Positions 21,520-21,562 of a stretch of DNA of 21,562 bases are shown here, in pieces (positions within the stretch are counted from its first letter, which is position 1; the number at the start of each line of letters is the position of its first letter). The notes beneath the pieces were generated by a model. The model did no database searches and was not told the DNA's origin. It was given only the letters and a program-made list of their open reading frames with translations. The position numbers and the translations under genes were made by a program. The stretch is from Bacilli bacterium (GTDB lineage: Bacteria; Bacillota_I; Bacilli_A; RF39; UBA660), in NCBI GenBank assembly GCA_017473105.1, contig JAFUNE010000009.1:1-21562 (forward strand), in the 5' to 3' direction.

Positions 21520-21562
21520 TTTATATTCGTTTGTCATAAATAAAAAAGTATTTCGTTTGAAA

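Overview
The window looks like an accessory island of a very AT-rich (roughly one quarter G+C by eye) Gram-positive-type bacterium, probably Bacillota. Strong AGGAGG-type ribosome binding sites, TTGACA/TATAAT promoters with 17-nt spacing, hairpin-plus-T terminators, a CCA-encoded tRNA-Gly(TCC), TGA used as stop and a TnpV-type transposon protein all fit a gut Bacillota or Mollicutes-like lineage. No housekeeping gene fixes the taxon. Most genes are accessory: recombinase pieces, decayed transposon genes, anti-phage-type modules and unknowns.

Layout. (1) 1-427: C-terminal end of a large serine recombinase. (2) 548-3025, minus: a three-gene operon of a 580-aa protein with DUF6273-like segments, a 124-aa unknown, and a 99-aa protein that is a stand-alone copy of the ribosomal protein L11 N-terminal domain. 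(3) 3.2-5.3 kb: a small promoter-terminator unit (unit A), a possible nuclease, tRNA-Gly and an isolated recombinase-tail-like protein. (4) 5.3-9.5 kb, minus: a beta-helix-like protein, a frameshifted DUF6161-type membrane/coiled-coil protein, and a polymerase-beta-like nucleotidyltransferase whose whole chain is duplicated in tandem. (5) 9.6-13.7 kb: two degraded tnpV copies with matching 3' tails bracket a metallophosphoesterase, a DUF4393 (Abi-alpha-like) protein, a nucleoside 2-deoxyribosyltransferase-like protein and an unknown partner. (6) 13.7-17.9 kb, minus: a DUF4297-type nuclease overlapping a HerA ATPase, followed by a HAD phosphatase and a broken Nudix gene. (7) 18.0-21.6 kb, plus: unit B, decayed remnants, a WG-repeat-like protein, two unknown genes and unit C.

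How the parts fit. The clearest functional module is nuclease + HerA, an architecture known from anti-phage defence, here with two nucleotide-metabolism-type hydrolase genes downstream, one broken. DUF4393 + metallophosphoesterase and the deoxyribosyltransferase pair are plausible separate cassettes. Shared promoters and leaders (about 11.8 and 18.0 kb; 6.3 and 20.4 kb) and repeated tnpV tails suggest piecewise assembly of the island.

The two most novel-looking items are the L11-N-domain protein with its operon, and units A, B and C: short promoter-to-terminator units on the plus strand with a GCTCCA word before the terminator and, in A and C, a tail complementary to the tRNA-Gly in this window. 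Their function is unknown; both a small-RNA and an attachment-site reading are open.
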